Shown here piece by piece: positions 17,366-25,860 of a stretch of 64,000 nucleotides of DNA. A model generated the notes under the pieces. The model was given only the letters and a program-made list of their open reading frames with translations. It did not search any database and was not told the DNA's origin. The stretch spans positions 1 through 64,000 of the forward strand of contig JAIOPN010000023.1 of NCBI GenBank assembly GCA_021413865.1. The letters are read 5' to 3'. Position 1 is the first letter of the stretch. Every line of letters begins with the position of its first letter. The translations under genes were made by a program, and so were the position numbers. Source of the DNA: Planctomycetota bacterium. GTDB taxonomy: Bacteria > Planctomycetota > Phycisphaerae > Phycisphaerales > Phycisphaeraceae.

Positions 17366-20300
17366 TTACACCAGCAACCGCGCCTCGAAATCGTTGACCG
17401 TGGTGGTCGCCCCGTCGAGCGGGAGCGCGATCACGCCGTTGACGCTGCTCGCGGTGAGCTTCTTGACTGAATCCGCGGCGATGCCCAGGAGGTCGGTGCC
17501 GTTGCCAATTTCGACCAGGCCGAGCGTGGCGAAGCCGGCGATGACGCCGGCGGCGACGCGCGTGTCGGTGAAGCTGTTGACTTTGATGGACGCGAGCGGC
17601 GCGGCGGGGGCGGTGTAATCGGCGAGGTTGGTGGGCAGATTGGCGGCGGCGAAGTCCAGCGGGAGGCCGACAAAGATTTCGCTGCCGGTGATCGAAGCGG
17701 CGGAGAGTGCGCCGACGCCGCCGAGAGAGCGGAGGGTAAGGGAGTCGATGCTCCCCTTGACGGCGAGTCCAGCGAGGGTGAGCACCTTGGGGGCGTTGGC
17801 GTCGTAGGCTCGGTTGAGCGTGATGCTGGTGTTCGCCAGGACATTGCCCCCGACGGTGGACTTGCCCAGCGAGTTGATGTTGATGGTCCCGCCCAGGTCC
17901 TGCTTGAGGGTGAGCTTGCCCAGGTCCAGCCCGGTTGCGCCGGAGCTGATCGACCACGCCGAGGCGGTGGAGAGCGCGGCGACGGAGCCGACGGGGCCCG
18001 CGATAGTCCACGCGCCGCCGAGGATCGAGCCGGTGAACTTGAAGGAGGAGATCGTGGACTTCGCCAACACGTTGCCGGTGAGCGTGACGTCGGCGGCCAT
18101 GTCGGATTTGAGCGTGAGCGACTTGGCGGTCGGGGCGGTGAGGCTGCCGTCGAGCCAGTCGGTGGCGGTGATCGCCCCCGCGTCGTCGTCCACGGTGAGG
18201 TCGGCCTCCTTGATCGAGGCGGCCTTGAGGGACTTGAGCGTCGAGCTGATGTGGGCGGTGAAGTCGTCGGTGTCGCCGCCAACGGTGACCGCGCCGACCG
18301 CGCCGGTGATCTGCCAGTCGGCGTCCTTCAGCGCACCGGCGATCTTGGCGGAGTTGAGCGTCTTCGTGCCGTTGTCGGTCAGGACGAGGTCGGCCTCGAA
18401 ATTGCCTGCGATGGCGAACTTCGAATTGCCCTTGACCGACAGCGTGCCGATGGAGGGGGCGGTGATGACGCTCTGCGCGGCGGAGTCGGTCCAGTTGGTG
18501 ACGGTGAGGGACTTGATGGGCATCGCGGAGGTGAGCGAAGCGTCGGTGACGAGGTTGAAGACGAGGGTGACTGGGGCGTTGGGGTCGGCGCCGGCGCCGA
18601 TGTCGATGACCGCGCCGGACTCGACGGTGTCGAGCGTGACCGAGCCGATGCCGTTGGGCGCGCTGAGGGTGCCGGTGAGGCGCGCGGTCTTGGCGACGAG
18701 TTTGCCCAGCGCGCCCGAGCCGGTGGGCGGCGACGATCCGCCGGGGGCGGCGGCGAGGGAGGAGAAGCTCAATGGCTGGAGAGGGGCGACGGTCTGGCTG
18801 AGCGTGAGGTTGCGGATGATGAGTTCGGCTAGCTTGGTCGTGATGGTGAGGCTGGACGTAACGCCCGTATTAGTGAGGACCACGTCATAGGAGCCGTCGT
18901 CATTGGGGGTGAACTCGGCGGTGCCGCCGCCGCTGAGCTTGATGGTCGCGGTCGCCCCTTCGGTGCCGGGGATGGGGATGGTGAGGGGCACGGTCTTGTC
19001 GTTGACCTCGCCGGCCAGGAGCACGACGGGGACGTACGCGCCGGCGGGGGCGGCGTTGTCGGCATCGATGGTCTCGGCGACGGCGAAGTTCGTGTCGATG
19101 TCCGCCACGATGTAGTAATTGCCGCCGGCGAGGGTCGAAGGCAGGGTGAGATCGAACGTGAAGTCCTGATGGTCACCCGAAATCATCTGCATCTTCTTGA
19201 TGTTGACGACCTGGAAGGGCACGTCGAGCGAGTCAAAGAGCTGGTTATTGCTGGAGAGGTAGTAGGTGACCTGCACGTTGGAGGCATCGACGTCACCGAT
19301 CGCGGCGTCGTAGACGCGCAGAACGCTGGTGACCTGGCTGCCGGGGACGACCTGGTCGTCGGGCGTGACGACGTGGCCGTTGACGCTGGTGGAGAGAATC
19401 TGGCCGATCAGGTTGGGCTTGGAGCCGGCGGGCACGGGGTTGATCGTGCCGGTGATGGGGAAGATGAAGTTGTTCTGCACGTCGCCGCTGTTATTAGGGA
19501 TGGAGATATTGCCGGAGAAGGTTCCGATCGTCAGGCCGGCGAGGTCCACGGTGAAGGTGTCACTCTGGCCCGCAGCGAGGCTGGTGGCGAGCGCTTCGGT
19601 GATGGTGTACCCGCTGGGCACGGTGGGCGTGCCGAGTGTAAGGGTGGTGCTGCCGTTGTTGGTGACGGTGAAGATTTTCGTGAGGTGAGTGACCGCGGTG
19701 CGGACGGAGGTGCCGAAGTCGATGGCCGTGCCCTGGCCCGAGGTGATGGCCGTTGCGCCCTGCACGACGGCGATGAGCGGGGTGAGGATCGGCGGCGTGG
19801 TGACCTCGCCGGAGACCGGAATGGTGAAGCTGGGCGTCACCGAGTCGTCGCTGGCGATGGTGATGTTGCCGCTGAAAGCCCCGGTCGCGGTGGTCAGCAT
19901 CCTGACGGAGAAGGTGTCGGATTCACCCGGGGCGAGCGAGGTGGTCAGGGCGTCGTCGCCGACCGCGAAGCCGTTGGGGAGTGTGATGGGGTTTAGGGTG
20001 AGCGTGGTTTGGCCGTTGTTGCGGACGCGGAAGGTGCGGGTAGTGTCGGTGGTTTTGAGTGCGACGCTGCCGAAGTCGATGGCGGTGTTACCGCTGGTGA
20101 CATTGGTGAAGCCGTCGAAGACACGGATGGTATGGGTCGGCGGCGCGAAGGTGATGTCGAAGCGGTAGTTCGTGGCCGCGCCGCTGTAGTGATTGATCTG
20201 GACGTAATAGGTGCCGGGGGTGAGGTCGGCCTCCAGGAAAGCGGGCGTGAAGCCCTGCTGATAGGCGAGGCCCATGTTCTGAGTGGAAGTGCTCAGCGCG

Positions 20301-22381
20301 ATGCTCGTCCCGCCCACGTCGGAGGTGGTCGTGACGCGGATGCGCTGGGTGGCCTCGATGGTGAACTTGTAAACGTCGAACCGGTCGCGCTGATCGCCGC
20401 CGTTGGGCGGTTCGACGAACTCGGTGAGGTTGGTCGAGTTGGTGAGCGTGCCCAGGTCGCGTGCAGAGGGCTTGTCCCCACCAGCGGTGTCGGTGGGTGG
20501 GATGGCACCGTTGATGAGCACATAGATGCCGGCGGCATCGGCGAAGCCGCCCGCGTCGGCGGTGAAGACCAGGTCCGTTGCCGTACCGGAGTCGAAGTAC
20601 ACCGGGAGCGGGCTTTCGTTGACCGTCACGCTGGAGCCGAAGACGACCGATGGGGCCAGCGCGGCGTAGGGCGCGCCGGCGGTGCTGCTGAGAATGGTGA
20701 GCCTCTCGGCCTCGCCGATGGTGGCGTTGTTGGCGTAGCCGAGCACGTCGGGGCTGCCTTCGCCGGTGTAGTCCGCCAGCGGGTCCATCGGGAAACCCTG
20801 AAACGCATTGAGGTGGACGGGCATCGCGGTGAGCACGATGGGCGTCGTGGCGGTGAAGGTGCGGTCGCCGTTGTTGATGACGGTCCCCATGGAATTGGCC
20901 AGGACCGAGTCGAACCCGCTATAGACGACGTCGAGCAGGTTGTCGCCGTTGATGTCGATGATGCGCGGGTAATCGGGCACGGTGATCGGGGGGACGACGG
21001 TCACGCCCGGGTCGGTGAAGGCGAGGCTGCTGCCGGTGCTGTTGTTGAAGAAGAAGGTGACCTTGCCGGCACCGCTGGGCTGCTGGGTGATGACGAGGTC
21101 GAGGAGCCCGTCGTGATCGACGTCCATGACGCTGGCGGAGGAGTTTTGAAAGAAGTCGGTGACATCGATGCTCTGCGCCAGGGTGAAGCCGCCGTTACCG
21201 TCGTTGCGGGCGATGTGGATGGTGAGCGTGTGGGTCTGGTCGAGGTAGCCGCCCTCGAGGAGGATGAGGTCGTTGCTGCCGTTGTTGTCCAGGTCCGCGG
21301 TGAGCAGCGGCTGGAGCGGTTTCCCGCCCGAGAGCTCGCCGTAGAACCCGTTGGCGAACGTGCTCGATGTGAAGGTTTTGGTGAAGGTGCCGGCGGAGGT
21401 GCCGTTGTTGCGGAGGACGACGACCGACGCGGGGTTGCCGATGGTGAAGGGCGTGCCGCTGTAGGCGACGATGTCGAGGCTGCTGTCGGCCGAGAGCTGG
21501 CGGAGGCCGATGAGGGTGAGATTGTCCGTGTTGTTGGTGAAGCTGGCGGTGGTGTTGTAGGTGCCGTTGGCCTTGCCCAGGTAAACGGAGAGGGCGGTGG
21601 TGAGGTTGCTCTGGGCATCGACCCCGCTGAGGTAGGTCATCACCATGTCTTTGATGCCGTCGCCGTTCACGTCGTCCTTGTAGGAGGTGTTGGTCGGCCC
21701 GGAGCCGAGCGTCGTTGAGACCGGGGCGGCGAGCTTGCCGTCCCCCGTGCCCAGGGCGACGGTCATCTTGTTGGCGCTCTGCAGGACGACGTCGGCATTG
21801 CCGTCGCCGTTCATGTCGAACAGGCTTGTGACTAGGTCGTTAATCGTGGCGCTGCCCAGGTCGGTGGAGGCGTTGGGCAGGGAGAAGGTGCCGTCGGCCG
21901 CGCCGATGAAGACGTCGATGAAGCGGTGGGTGTTGAAGGTGGCGTCGTCGTCGCGGAGGACGACGACGTCGAGGTGGCCGTCACCGTTGAGGTCGGCGGC
22001 AAGGACTTTTTCGATGGTCGCCGGCGAAGCGTAGCGTGCGATGGCGTATTCCTTCATCGATCCGTCGGCGCGGCCCAGGAGGGCCGAGACGTTGGCGGAG
22101 GAGTGAACGCCATCGCCGTTGAGGGGGGTGCCGAAATACTGCACGATCATGTCGCACACGCCATCGGCGTTGAGGTCGGTGCGGGGGGTGTTCGCGTCCC
22201 CGCCGCCCGGGCCGACGATGATCGTCGGGGCGCCGCCCAGCGGGGTGAAGGCGGCGGTGGCGAAGGGGGAGGCGTCCAGGAATACGCGCTGCTCCATGGC
22301 CTCGAAGAGCGTGCGGAGCGTGGGCAACGCCCGTGCGGGGCGCGACGCGCGGTATCGGCGGCGCGGCGGGGGGGTCTTCAT
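17366..22381 (-). CDS. giant LEPR-XLL-type secreted protein with FG-GAP, PPC, ASH and CARDB domains
   Basis: A 1671-residue surface or secreted protein. The start at 22381 (MKTPPPRRRYRASRPARALP) leads into TLRTLFEAMEQRVFLDASPF, a planctomycete LEPR-XLL-type N-terminal signal. Residues ~60-550 carry at least seven FG-GAP/VCBS calcium-type repeats (LNADGVCDMIV, LNGDGHLDVVV, MNGDGNADVVL, VNGDGIKDMVM, LDNNGSNDLIL, VDHDGLLDLVI, INGDNLLDVVY). A pre-peptidase C-terminal domain follows (DRFDVYKFTIEATQRIRVTT), then two choice-of-anchor/ASH domains (IDFGSVALKTT..., IDFGTSVRTA...), a CARDB domain (VPGSQVTSVLRVYD), and a C-terminal ~550-residue Ser/Thr/Ala-rich repeat region likely forming a beta-solenoid (KSLTVTNWTDS, KSLKAASIKEADL). 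An upstream in-frame start would include the leader element as protein. Adhesion or matrix role inferred. Confidence 0.85.
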   Translation of the reverse strand: MKTPPPRRRYRASRPARALPTLRTLFEAMEQRVFLDASPFATAAFTPLGGAPTIIVGPGGGDANTPRTDLNADGVCDMIVQYFGTPLNGDGVHSSANVSALLGRADGSMKEYAIARYASPATIEKVLAADLNGDGHLDVVVLRDDDATFNTHRFIDVFIGAADGTFSLPNASTDLGSATINDLVTSLFDMNGDGNADVVLQSANKMTVALGTGDGKLAAPVSTTLGSGPTNTSYKDDVNGDGIKDMVMTYLSGVDAQSNLTTALSVYLGKANGTYNTTASFTNNTDNLTLIGLRQLSADSSLDIVAYSGTPFTIGNPASVVVLRNNGTSAGTFTKTFTSSTFANGFYGELSGGKPLQPLLTADLDNNGSNDLILLEGGYLDQTHTLTIHIARNDGNGGFTLAQSIDVTDFFQNSSASVMDVDHDGLLDLVITQQPSGAGKVTFFFNNSTGSSLAFTDPGVTVVPPITVPDYPRIIDINGDNLLDVVYSGFDSVLANSMGTVINNGDRTFTATTPIVLTAMPVHLNAFQGFPMDPLADYTGEGSPDVLGYANNATIGEAERLTILSSTAGAPYAALAPSVVFGSSVTVNESPLPVYFDSGTATDLVFTADAGGFADAAGIYVLINGAIPPTDTAGGDKPSARDLGTLTNSTNLTEFVEPPNGGDQRDRFDVYKFTIEATQRIRVTTTSDVGGTSIALSTSTQNMGLAYQQGFTPAFLEADLTPGTYYVQINHYSGAATNYRFDITFAPPTHTIRVFDGFTNVTSGNTAIDFGSVALKTTDTTRTFRVRNNGQTTLTLNPITLPNGFAVGDDALTTSLAPGESDTFSVRMLTTATGAFSGNITIASDDSVTPSFTIPVSGEVTTPPILTPLIAVVQGATAITSGQGTAIDFGTSVRTAVTHLTKIFTVTNNGSTTLTLGTPTVPSGYTITEALATSLAAGQSDTFTVDLAGLTIGTFSGNISIPNNSGDVQNNFIFPITGTINPVPAGSKPNLIGQILSTSVNGHVVTPDDQVVPGSQVTSVLRVYDAAIGDVDASNVQVTYYLSSNNQLFDSLDVPFQVVNIKKMQMISGDHQDFTFDLTLPSTLAGGNYYIVADIDTNFAVAETIDADNAAPAGAYVPVVLLAGEVNDKTVPLTIPIPGTEGATATIKLSGGGTAEFTPNDDGSYDVVLTNTGVTSSLTITTKLAELIIRNLTLSQTVAPLQPLSFSSLAAAPGGSSPPTGSGALGKLVAKTARLTGTLSAPNGIGSVTLDTVESGAVIDIGAGADPNAPVTLVFNLVTDASLTSAMPIKSLTVTNWTDSAAQSVITAPSIGTLSVKGNSKFAIAGNFEADLVLTDNGTKTLNSAKIAGALKDADWQITGAVGAVTVGGDTDDFTAHISSTLKSLKAASIKEADLTVDDDAGAITATDWLDGSLTAPTAKSLTLKSDMAADVTLTGNVLAKSTISSFKFTGSILGGAWTIAGPVGSVAALSTASAWSISSGATGLDLGKLTLKQDLGGTININSLGKSTVGGNVLANTSITLNRAYDANAPKVLTLAGLAVKGSIDSLTLRSLGGVGALSAASITGSEIFVGLPLDFAAANLPTNLADYTAPAAPLASIKVNSFTDTRVAAGVIAGFATLGLVEIGNGTDLLGIAADSVKKLTASSVNGVIALPLDGATTTVNDFEARLLV

Positions 22382-22419
22382 GATGTCTCGGTCCCGTTCT
22401 TGGATGCGGACGGCTTTTT

Positions 22420-22468
22420 TTTTCTCACCACCGACGACAAGCCGCACAGGCACGGGTACAGCCACGGC
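22420..22468 (-). promoter_or_regulatory. conserved LEPR-XLL leader element, copy 1
   Basis: A 49-nt block that agrees at 44 positions with 25067-25115; both lie 26-38 nt upstream of a LEPR-XLL gene start on the minus strand. It can fold as GCCG-u-GGC / GCC-CGGC around an almost invariant GUACCCGU loop, followed by a conserved GGUGGUGAGAAAA tail. TGGC (from 22464) and GC (22451-22450) also have the GG-to-GC spacing of sigma-54 -24/-12 promoters. In the frame of the gene it would encode AVPVPVRLVVGGEK. Which reading is right is open. Confidence 0.6.
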
Positions 22469-22577
22469 AGGCCGCGCGTCCGCAGAGCAACCAAGTATCC
22501 GCTCACGCCGCGCGATCGTCAACTATTTTTGCCGCGTGTTGCGAGATCATTGCCCGGCGATTCCCGCGAGGCGGAGT

Positions 22578-25040
22578 TCAGGTGATCTTGAACTCACCGT
22601 TGGTTTCCAGGATGACGCCGATGCCGTCCTGGTAGATGCGGACGGTGGTCTTCCCGGTCTCGTTGGCGAGATTGGCGCCAAAGGTGATGGTCTTGCCGTC
22701 GAGGTTCTCGAGGGGGAGGTTGTTAAAGATCATCGTGGTGAATTGGGCCTGGGTGACGACGCCGGGGGCGCTCGTCGTGAGCGAGAAGGCCCCCTGGTGG
22801 GCGAGGAAGGGTGTGCCAAGGCTGTAGTTGTAGGTGTAGATGCCCGTGACGCCGTTCGTGGAGACGAAGTTGCCCAACTCCTGAATGTTGAAATGGACGT
22901 TGTCACCAGTGATCGGGGTGTGGCTGGTCATGGTGAGGGTGAAGGTGTCGCCAAAGAGGAGCAGGTACGGCGGGGGCAGGCTGACGGTTACGGTGCCCAC
23001 GCAGGGGAGCTCGTTTCCGAGTTCCTGGGTGTCCACGAAGCCGCTGACGGGGATCATCTTGGCGACGATCTGGTACACACCGTTTTCAGCGAGCGTGTCG
23101 GGCAGGGTGGTGTCGAGGATGAAGGACTTGGAGGTCGTGGAACCCACGCCGGCCGCGAGGCTCAGCGGGGTGTCGCGGCTGCCGATGACCACGTCCGCCG
23201 CCGCCTGATCGGTCCGGTGGGCGAGGAATTGGATCGTCACCACGCCGTTGACCGGGACGTTGCCGCGGTTGTGGAGCGTGACGAACGCCTTTGCGCTGTT
23301 GCCCGCCACCGCGGTCTGTGCGTAGCTGTGACCCAGGTCGATGATGGAGACGTCGGTGAACGCCTGGGCGGTCGTGTAGGTCTCACCGTCGGTGGCCTCG
23401 TTGTTGGTCTCGTCAAGTTCCGCGATGCGGTTGTCCGGATCGACGATGGCGAAGATGCCGTAGTCGCCGGGGGCCATGTTCGCGGGGAAGAGGACCTTGG
23501 CGGTAACGGTCTTGACGTTGTGCGCCGTGTCGAGGCCGGCGATGGAGACGTTGCTCTGCAGGCCGATCAGCGCGTCCTGGGAATCATCCACCGCGTCATT
23601 GGGGCGGGCGACGATGCGGACGTTGATCTTGGGGGCGTCGCTGCCGATCGGGGTGCTGCCGGTGTAGGTGATGTTGATGTCGAGCTTGCCGGGCGTGTCC
23701 TGGCTCTGCACCATCGCGGCGGAGACGAGCACGCTGGAGAGCGTGGCGGAGAGGTCGTAATCCGGCTGGTGGACGGTGACGGGCCCGAGCGGGTCGCCCT
23801 CGTTGTCGGTGGCATCGCTGTCGTTGAAACCGATGACGGGGGCGACGATCGGGATGATGTCGTACGCGAGGCCGTCGGTCAGCGTGTTGGCGATCTGGAC
23901 GTTGACCTTGATGGGCTTGCCCTCGGTGCCGGGCTTCATGTTGACGCTGGCATTGGTCTCGCCGATCACAACGTCGAATGACGTGTCCGGCGCGCCGACG
24001 GGACGAGCGACAAGTCTGACGGCCACGACGCCCTTGAGCGGGATGTTGCCCAGGTTGCGGAGGGTGACGGTGCCGACGCCCTTGTCGCCGAGATTGGCGT
24101 TGGCTCCGTAGGGCTGCGTCGCGGAGGAGACAACGACGTCGGTGAACGCGGGGGCAACGTGGATGGTGTCGGCGAGCGTGCCCTCGTTGTCGTCCTCGTC
24201 GGTCTCGGCGATCTGGTGATCGGAATCCACGATGGCGATGACCTTCCAGTCGCCATCCGCGAGGTCGGACGGCAGGAGGACATTGGCGGAGAAGCTCTTG
24301 ATGCCGGCGTCGGACCTGAGGCCGGCGATGTTGCGGCCGGTTAGTAAGCCGATCACGATGTCCTGCGAGGTGCGGTCAATAGGCTCGACGGCGGGGCGGG
24401 CGACGAGCTTGATGCTGATCTTGGGCGGCTTGCCGGTCAGGGGAAACGCCCCGGAATACATGATGTTCACCTTGACCGAACCCCTAATGTCTTTTCCCTC
24501 CACCACGGAGAGAGGCACCTTCGGGTCCGTCACGGTCGCAAACAGGTTGTAGTCCGGCTGCAGAACGGTGACGGCACCGGCCGCGGTGTTGTTGGTCTCA
24601 TCACTCTCGGCGACCTTGCCGAGCGAATCGGTGACGGCGAAGAGCGTGTAGTCACCCGCGACGGTGTCGTAGGGGATCATCACGTTGAACGGGATGTTCA
24701 ACTGATCGCTGATTGAGCCGGCGGCGCCGAGCTTGCCCGCGACCTTGAACGGCTTTCCAAGCGCGATGTCAGTGTTGATGTCGAGCGTGCCGTCGGTGGA
24801 GAGATAGAACTGCACCGAGCCCGCGTTCTTGGCGATCTCGTCGCCGAGGTTCTGCACCTTGACCGTGACCGGGTTGAGCTGGCCCGTGGTGACCTGGCCA
24901 AGGCCGACGAATGCGCCGGTGATGTCCACAGTGAGCAGGTTGCGTGCCTCGAGCGTTTCAAGCATCGGCACGCGCACCGCGGTCCGGCGGCCGGCGTTGA
25001 TGGAACGGAGCACCCGGCGCAGCAGTGGCGTGATTGGCAT
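22578..25040 (-). CDS. LEPR-XLL-type secreted protein built of CARDB repeats
   Basis: An 820-residue protein starting MPITPLLRRVLRSINAGRRT and then MLETLEARNLLTVD, an LEPR-XLL-type N-terminus. The bulk is a train of about five CARDB-type (cell adhesion related) beta-sandwich modules, each ~130 residues, marked by VTVKVQNLGD, VTLRNLGNIPLKGVV, VTLHNRGNVPVNGVV and the recurring DSLGKVAESDETNN / DSDHQIAETDEDDN / DPDNRIAELDETNN motifs. The last ~120 residues (FGDTFTLTMTSHTPITGDNV, then ANETGKTTVRIYQDGIGVIL) form a different terminal domain. No catalytic motif is apparent. It lies 196 bp upstream of the larger LEPR-XLL gene on the same strand and shares the same leader element, so the two are probably co-regulated paralogous surface proteins. 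Confidence 0.85.
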   Translation of the reverse strand: MPITPLLRRVLRSINAGRRTAVRVPMLETLEARNLLTVDITGAFVGLGQVTTGQLNPVTVKVQNLGDEIAKNAGSVQFYLSTDGTLDINTDIALGKPFKVAGKLGAAGSISDQLNIPFNVMIPYDTVAGDYTLFAVTDSLGKVAESDETNNTAAGAVTVLQPDYNLFATVTDPKVPLSVVEGKDIRGSVKVNIMYSGAFPLTGKPPKISIKLVARPAVEPIDRTSQDIVIGLLTGRNIAGLRSDAGIKSFSANVLLPSDLADGDWKVIAIVDSDHQIAETDEDDNEGTLADTIHVAPAFTDVVVSSATQPYGANANLGDKGVGTVTLRNLGNIPLKGVVAVRLVARPVGAPDTSFDVVIGETNASVNMKPGTEGKPIKVNVQIANTLTDGLAYDIIPIVAPVIGFNDSDATDNEGDPLGPVTVHQPDYDLSATLSSVLVSAAMVQSQDTPGKLDINITYTGSTPIGSDAPKINVRIVARPNDAVDDSQDALIGLQSNVSIAGLDTAHNVKTVTAKVLFPANMAPGDYGIFAIVDPDNRIAELDETNNEATDGETYTTAQAFTDVSIIDLGHSYAQTAVAGNSAKAFVTLHNRGNVPVNGVVTIQFLAHRTDQAAADVVIGSRDTPLSLAAGVGSTTSKSFILDTTLPDTLAENGVYQIVAKMIPVSGFVDTQELGNELPCVGTVTVSLPPPYLLLFGDTFTLTMTSHTPITGDNVHFNIQELGNFVSTNGVTGIYTYNYSLGTPFLAHQGAFSLTTSAPGVVTQAQFTTMIFNNLPLENLDGKTITFGANLANETGKTTVRIYQDGIGVILETNGEFKIT

Positions 25041-25066
25041 GATGATTCTCGATGTGACGCGGATCG

Positions 25067-25115
25067 TTTTCTCACCACCCACGACGGGCCGCAAAGGCAC
25101 GGGTACTGCCACGGC
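25067..25115 (-). promoter_or_regulatory. conserved LEPR-XLL leader element, copy 2
   Basis: Matches 22420-22468 at 44 of 49 positions. Differences fall at one hairpin-flank base, one inter-stem base, a TT/CC pair and one tail base; the GTACCCGTGCC core and the GGTGGTGAGAAAA tail are unchanged. In frame with the gene it reads AVPVPLRPVVGGEK. Confidence 0.6.
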
Positions 25116-25185
25116 CGATCGCCGATCCGCGAGTCACAACCGTATCCCCTTGGAGGTACCCGCGTCAATGCCTTTGGGATGATCC

Positions 25186-25214
25186 TTGCATCATTTTGGG
25201 ATATTCACTAAGAT
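25186..25214 (+). promoter_or_regulatory. promoter of rpmB
   Basis: TTGCAT (25186-25191), exactly 17 nt, TAAGAT (25209-25214). Transcription would start near 25221, giving a ~40-nt leader with AGAGGG before the rpmB ATG. Confidence 0.6.
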
Positions 25215-25261
25215 GCCTCGCTCGACTGACCTTGGTTGCATCCGTTTAAGAGGGCCTTCCT

Positions 25262-25537
25262 ATGCCACGCGTTTGCGAATTCACCGGCCGTAAGACCACC
25301 ACTGGCTTCACCTACACGACCCGCGGCAAGGCCAAATACCTCGGCGGCGTGGGTACGAAGGTGACCGGCAAGACCAAGCGTAAGTTCAAGGCCAACATCC
25401 AGACGGTGACGGCCGTGGTTGATGGCACGGTCCGCCGGGTCAAGGTCTCCGCCAAGGCGCTCCGCATGGGTCTGGTGGTCCGCCCGCTGAAGCGGAAGTT
25501 CGCCTACAAGCCGCAGCAAGCCACGCCCGCGGCCTGA
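25262..25537 (+). CDS. rpmB: 50S ribosomal protein L28
   Basis: A 91-residue basic ribosomal protein: MPRVCEFTGRKTTTGFTYTT, then RGKAKYLGGVGTKVTGKTKR, with a C-terminal KVSAKALRMGL. It binds 23S rRNA in the large subunit. L28 begins with a Cys-containing strand as here (RVCEFTGRK). The Ala-rich tail QQATPAA is a small extension. Ribosome-binding site AGAGGG ends 10 nt before the ATG. It precedes dnaG by 323 bp on the same strand, taking the place that rpsU has in the classic macromolecular synthesis operon. Confidence 0.93.
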   Translation: MPRVCEFTGRKTTTGFTYTTRGKAKYLGGVGTKVTGKTKRKFKANIQTVTAVVDGTVRRVKVSAKALRMGLVVRPLKRKFAYKPQQATPAA

Positions 25538-25860
25538 GTTACGGCTCAAGCTTCGTTCGGGTCGCATTTTCACCGTTTTTACGCCGGAAAGAAACTTTTT
25601 ACCGGAAGGTTGACTGGCCCAAGGCCGGTGTTATTGGTTTCAGGTCGAAGCAATGGGGCGAAGAGGGAGACCCGCTCGGTTCGGTCATGGGAATGCCGAC
25701 GGGGCGGAGGGAAAAGAGAGACGCACGGGTCTGGTTGGACCTTTCTCGGGCGGGCAGGGGAGCACGGCAGCGGGTTGGTGGCAGGTCAGGGCGGCGGGCG
25801 AACCACGAAGCTTGCAGTTTTCATGGTTATGCGGTTTCCCCTCGCTTGAGGTGTAGGTAC
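25538..25860 (+). other. rpmB-dnaG intergenic region
   Basis: 323 bp without a credible gene. It contains T- and A-rich tracts (CGTTTTTACG and AACTTTTTACC near 25575-25605), a possible weak promoter TTGACT-16-TATTGG near 25611-25638, and G-rich purine tracts. Open frames running through it continue into dnaG but have no conserved start, so I treat it as leader and promoter for dnaG. Confidence 0.4.

Noticed and set aside
20009-21718. 569-codon open frame on the plus strand
   Set aside because: Antisense to the LEPR-XLL gene, whose FG-GAP repeats are convincing; the frame shows only Gly/Val/Glu/Asp-rich shadow composition.
22420-22468. Known riboswitch (cyclic-di-GMP-I, cobalamin, ZTP)
   Set aside because: The conserved bases do not match the consensus of these classes as I know them; the element is recorded as unassigned.
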